Below, in pieces: positions 33,605-34,995 of a DNA stretch of 34,995 nucleotides. Each line of letters opens with the position of its first letter. The first letter of the stretch is position 1. Source of the stretch: an uncultured Bacteroidales bacterium (GTDB lineage Bacteria; Bacteroidota; Bacteroidia; Bacteroidales; WCHB1-69). The DNA lies in assembly GCA_937901455.1 (NCBI GenBank), contig CALDIA010000157.1:1-34995 (forward strand). The letters are read 5' to 3'. The position numbers were made by a program, and so were the translations under genes. The notes below the pieces were generated by a model, which was given only the letters and a program-made list of their open reading frames with translations, had not been told where the DNA came from and searched no databases.

Positions 33605-34930
33605 ATGTTTAATAAGATGTTTTTGTTTTTAATAGTCTTGGCCACAAACGCCATGATGACATACGGACAGATAGAGGTGTTGACTACTCTGCCTTCAGAT
33701 TATTATATTAGCCTTTCCCATCCCGAAAACAATATTGTCTATATAGCTGGGTGTAATAACGTTTATAAATCATTTGACAGTGGTGATACTTGGCAAATCT
33801 GTTATACCTTTGATTCTTGTTTTGCAACAAGATTTTTCGGATTATTCTTTCTCAATGAGCAAACAGGTATAGCGACAGCATCCCCAAACGGTAAAAATCT
33901 CTGGCGTTATGGTGTTTGGGATCTGACGGGGAAACCAAACTTGTACAGGACCGATGACGGTGGCGTTTCATGGCAATGCATTGACTCTCTCCATAATTTT
34001 GTTAATGTTCGGATGGTTAGCACCGACACCCTGTTCGCCATTGAAAGCAATGAAGGCAATTTATACAAGTCCGTGGATGGCGGTCATTCATGGTTTGTTA
34101 TTCTGAATGAAGGGCATATTTGTGATTACTCCATAGTGAACAACCGTTTCTTATATGCTCTACATGGTTCATTGGGCTATTTTGATGCACCGTCCCCTAT
34201 CGTATATAAATCTTCTGACTCTGGGATGACCTGGATAACGATTTTTCCAAATAGAACATGTTCGGACCAAAATCCGAAATGTGTTGACCAATTATACTTT
34301 TATGAGGAAGGGAAAGGGTTTGTTTATGGTCACCATCAGATGTACACAGAAAACGACTTTACGTCCTACGTGTTGTCTGAAACAGGTTTCACCAGTGCTC
34401 CTGACGAATGGGACATTCAAAGTCGTTGTCTTCACAATGGTTTGCAGATGGCGTCCTCATGGATATCTAGGGAAGTGAACGGATATGGTAGAGTGTCCGT
34501 ATCTCGAGACTATGGGCGTCATCATGCATTCGTGTCTCCCCCCAATCATCTATATTTTACCAATATTTGCGATTTGGCTACCTGTGATGAAGACTCAGTT
34601 TTTTATTTAATCACAATGGACGAGGCCTATCGTTACCGCGGGTCTTCTTTCCCCTCTGTCGAAGTCGTGGAGCATTCTATGCCTAAAACAAAAATCTTTC
34701 CTCAGCCCATAGCAGATAAGTTCTATGTGACGAGCGATATACCTTTCTATAAGATTGAGATTTACAATGATGAAGGAAAACTAGTGCTAATCCAAGATTG
34801 TAATAATCAAGAGAATGTTGAAATCTCCACGACAATGTTGAAAAGCGGTTTTTATGTGATTAAGATTATTTCTGACACACAAATCATCTACAATAAAATC
34901 ATAAGGGGACTTCTAATTATTTCTTCCTGA
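33605..34930 (+). CDS. Asp-box (BNR) repeat protein with T9SS sorting domain
   Basis: Protein of 441 aa with a signal peptide (about 1-21, FLFLIVLATNAMMTYGQ). Its beta-propeller-type region carries at least four Asp-box motifs SxDxGxxW (YKSFDSGDTW, YRTDDGGVSW, YKSVDGGHSW, YKSSDSGMTW), as in sialidase, sortilin-like and photosystem-stability-factor-like proteins. Sialidase active-site residues were not identified. A C-terminal T9SS sorting domain follows (FPQPIADKFYV to YNKIIR). The final residues GLLIISS are encoded by the IS that begins at 34905, so the natural end has been replaced. It is probably exported and surface-attached; the substrate is unknown. Confidence 0.85.
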   Translation: MFNKMFLFLIVLATNAMMTYGQIEVLTTLPSDYYISLSHPENNIVYIAGCNNVYKSFDSGDTWQICYTFDSCFATRFFGLFFLNEQTGIATASPNGKNLWRYGVWDLTGKPNLYRTDDGGVSWQCIDSLHNFVNVRMVSTDTLFAIESNEGNLYKSVDGGHSWFVILNEGHICDYSIVNNRFLYALHGSLGYFDAPSPIVYKSSDSGMTWITIFPNRTCSDQNPKCVDQLYFYEEGKGFVYGHHQMYTENDFTSYVLSETGFTSAPDEWDIQSRCLHNGLQMASSWISREVNGYGRVSVSRDYGRHHAFVSPPNHLYFTNICDLATCDEDSVFYLITMDEAYRYRGSSFPSVEVVEHSMPKTKIFPQPIADKFYVTSDIPFYKIEIYNDEGKLVLIQDCNNQENVEISTTMLKSGFYVIKIISDTQIIYNKIIRGLLIISS

Positions 34931-34995
34931 TTAACAGTTGTTTATGAGCTAAAATCCGCTGAAAACGACATCCGAAATCCCCGTTTCGGTCAACT
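34905..34995 (+). mobile_element. Left end of a second IS5-like element (runs off the window)
   Basis: It begins GGGGACTTCTAATTATTTC and stays similar to 33030 onward through the blocks CTGATTAACAG and GAAATCCCCGTTTC. The flank TAA (34902-34904) fits a TNA target. Only the first 91 bases are in the window, so its completeness is unknown. Confidence 0.7.

Overview
The window reads as a piece of a Bacteroidales (phylum Bacteroidota) chromosome. The evidence is the repeated Bacteroidota-type -7 promoter motif TAnnTTTG ahead of genes, type IX secretion (T9SS) C-terminal sorting domains, a periplasmic-TPR histidine kinase paired with a NarL/LuxR regulator, FISUMP (Fibrobacter succinogenes major paralogous) domains, and Bacteroidales-like housekeeping proteins. 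It starts inside a 23S rRNA gene and stops inside an insertion sequence. That pattern is typical of a whole contig broken at repeats, though this is an inference.

Layout. Positions 1-582: 3' end of the 23S rRNA, 5S rRNA and a strong terminator. 634-3237: a two-component system whose promoter overlaps the rRNA terminator tail. 3406-10798: a two-gene surface-protein unit, made of a small T9SS cargo protein and a very large modular protein (collagen-like repeats, tail-fibre-like linker, four FISUMP domains, fibronectin-III-like domains). The large gene is split by a frameshift at a run of nine G. 11039-18149: a tightly packed unit of glutamine synthetase, a small membrane-anchored protein, polyprenyl diphosphate synthase, PBP2 (mrdA), RodA and threonine aldolase. 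18121-18525 (minus): a GtrA-like membrane protein. 18677-20302: P5C dehydrogenase. 20381-21436: an IS1595-like element with 24-bp terminal inverted repeats, lying between the convergent pruA and uvrB. 21468-23498 (minus): uvrB. 23677-30173: M16 peptidase, peptidase T, miaB and mutS2.

30174-34995 is an accessory region. It holds hairpin repeats, an IS30-type fragment, a truncated IS4-type transposase carrying a 68-bp palindromic insertion, a T9SS cargo gene frameshifted at a T7 tract, a subtilisin-type gene cut off by an internally deleted IS5-like element, an intact Asp-box (BNR) T9SS cargo gene, and the start of a second IS related to that IS5-like element.

How it fits together: the core genes serve cell-wall elongation, nitrogen and amino-acid metabolism, DNA repair and tRNA modification, and all of them are intact. 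The damage falls on predicted surface or secreted proteins, either at homopolymer tracts or at IS junctions. The most interesting candidates are the possibly phase-variable giant adhesin with its neighbouring two-component system, and the small palindromic and deleted mobile elements at the 3' end. No complete new defence or signalling system was recognised.
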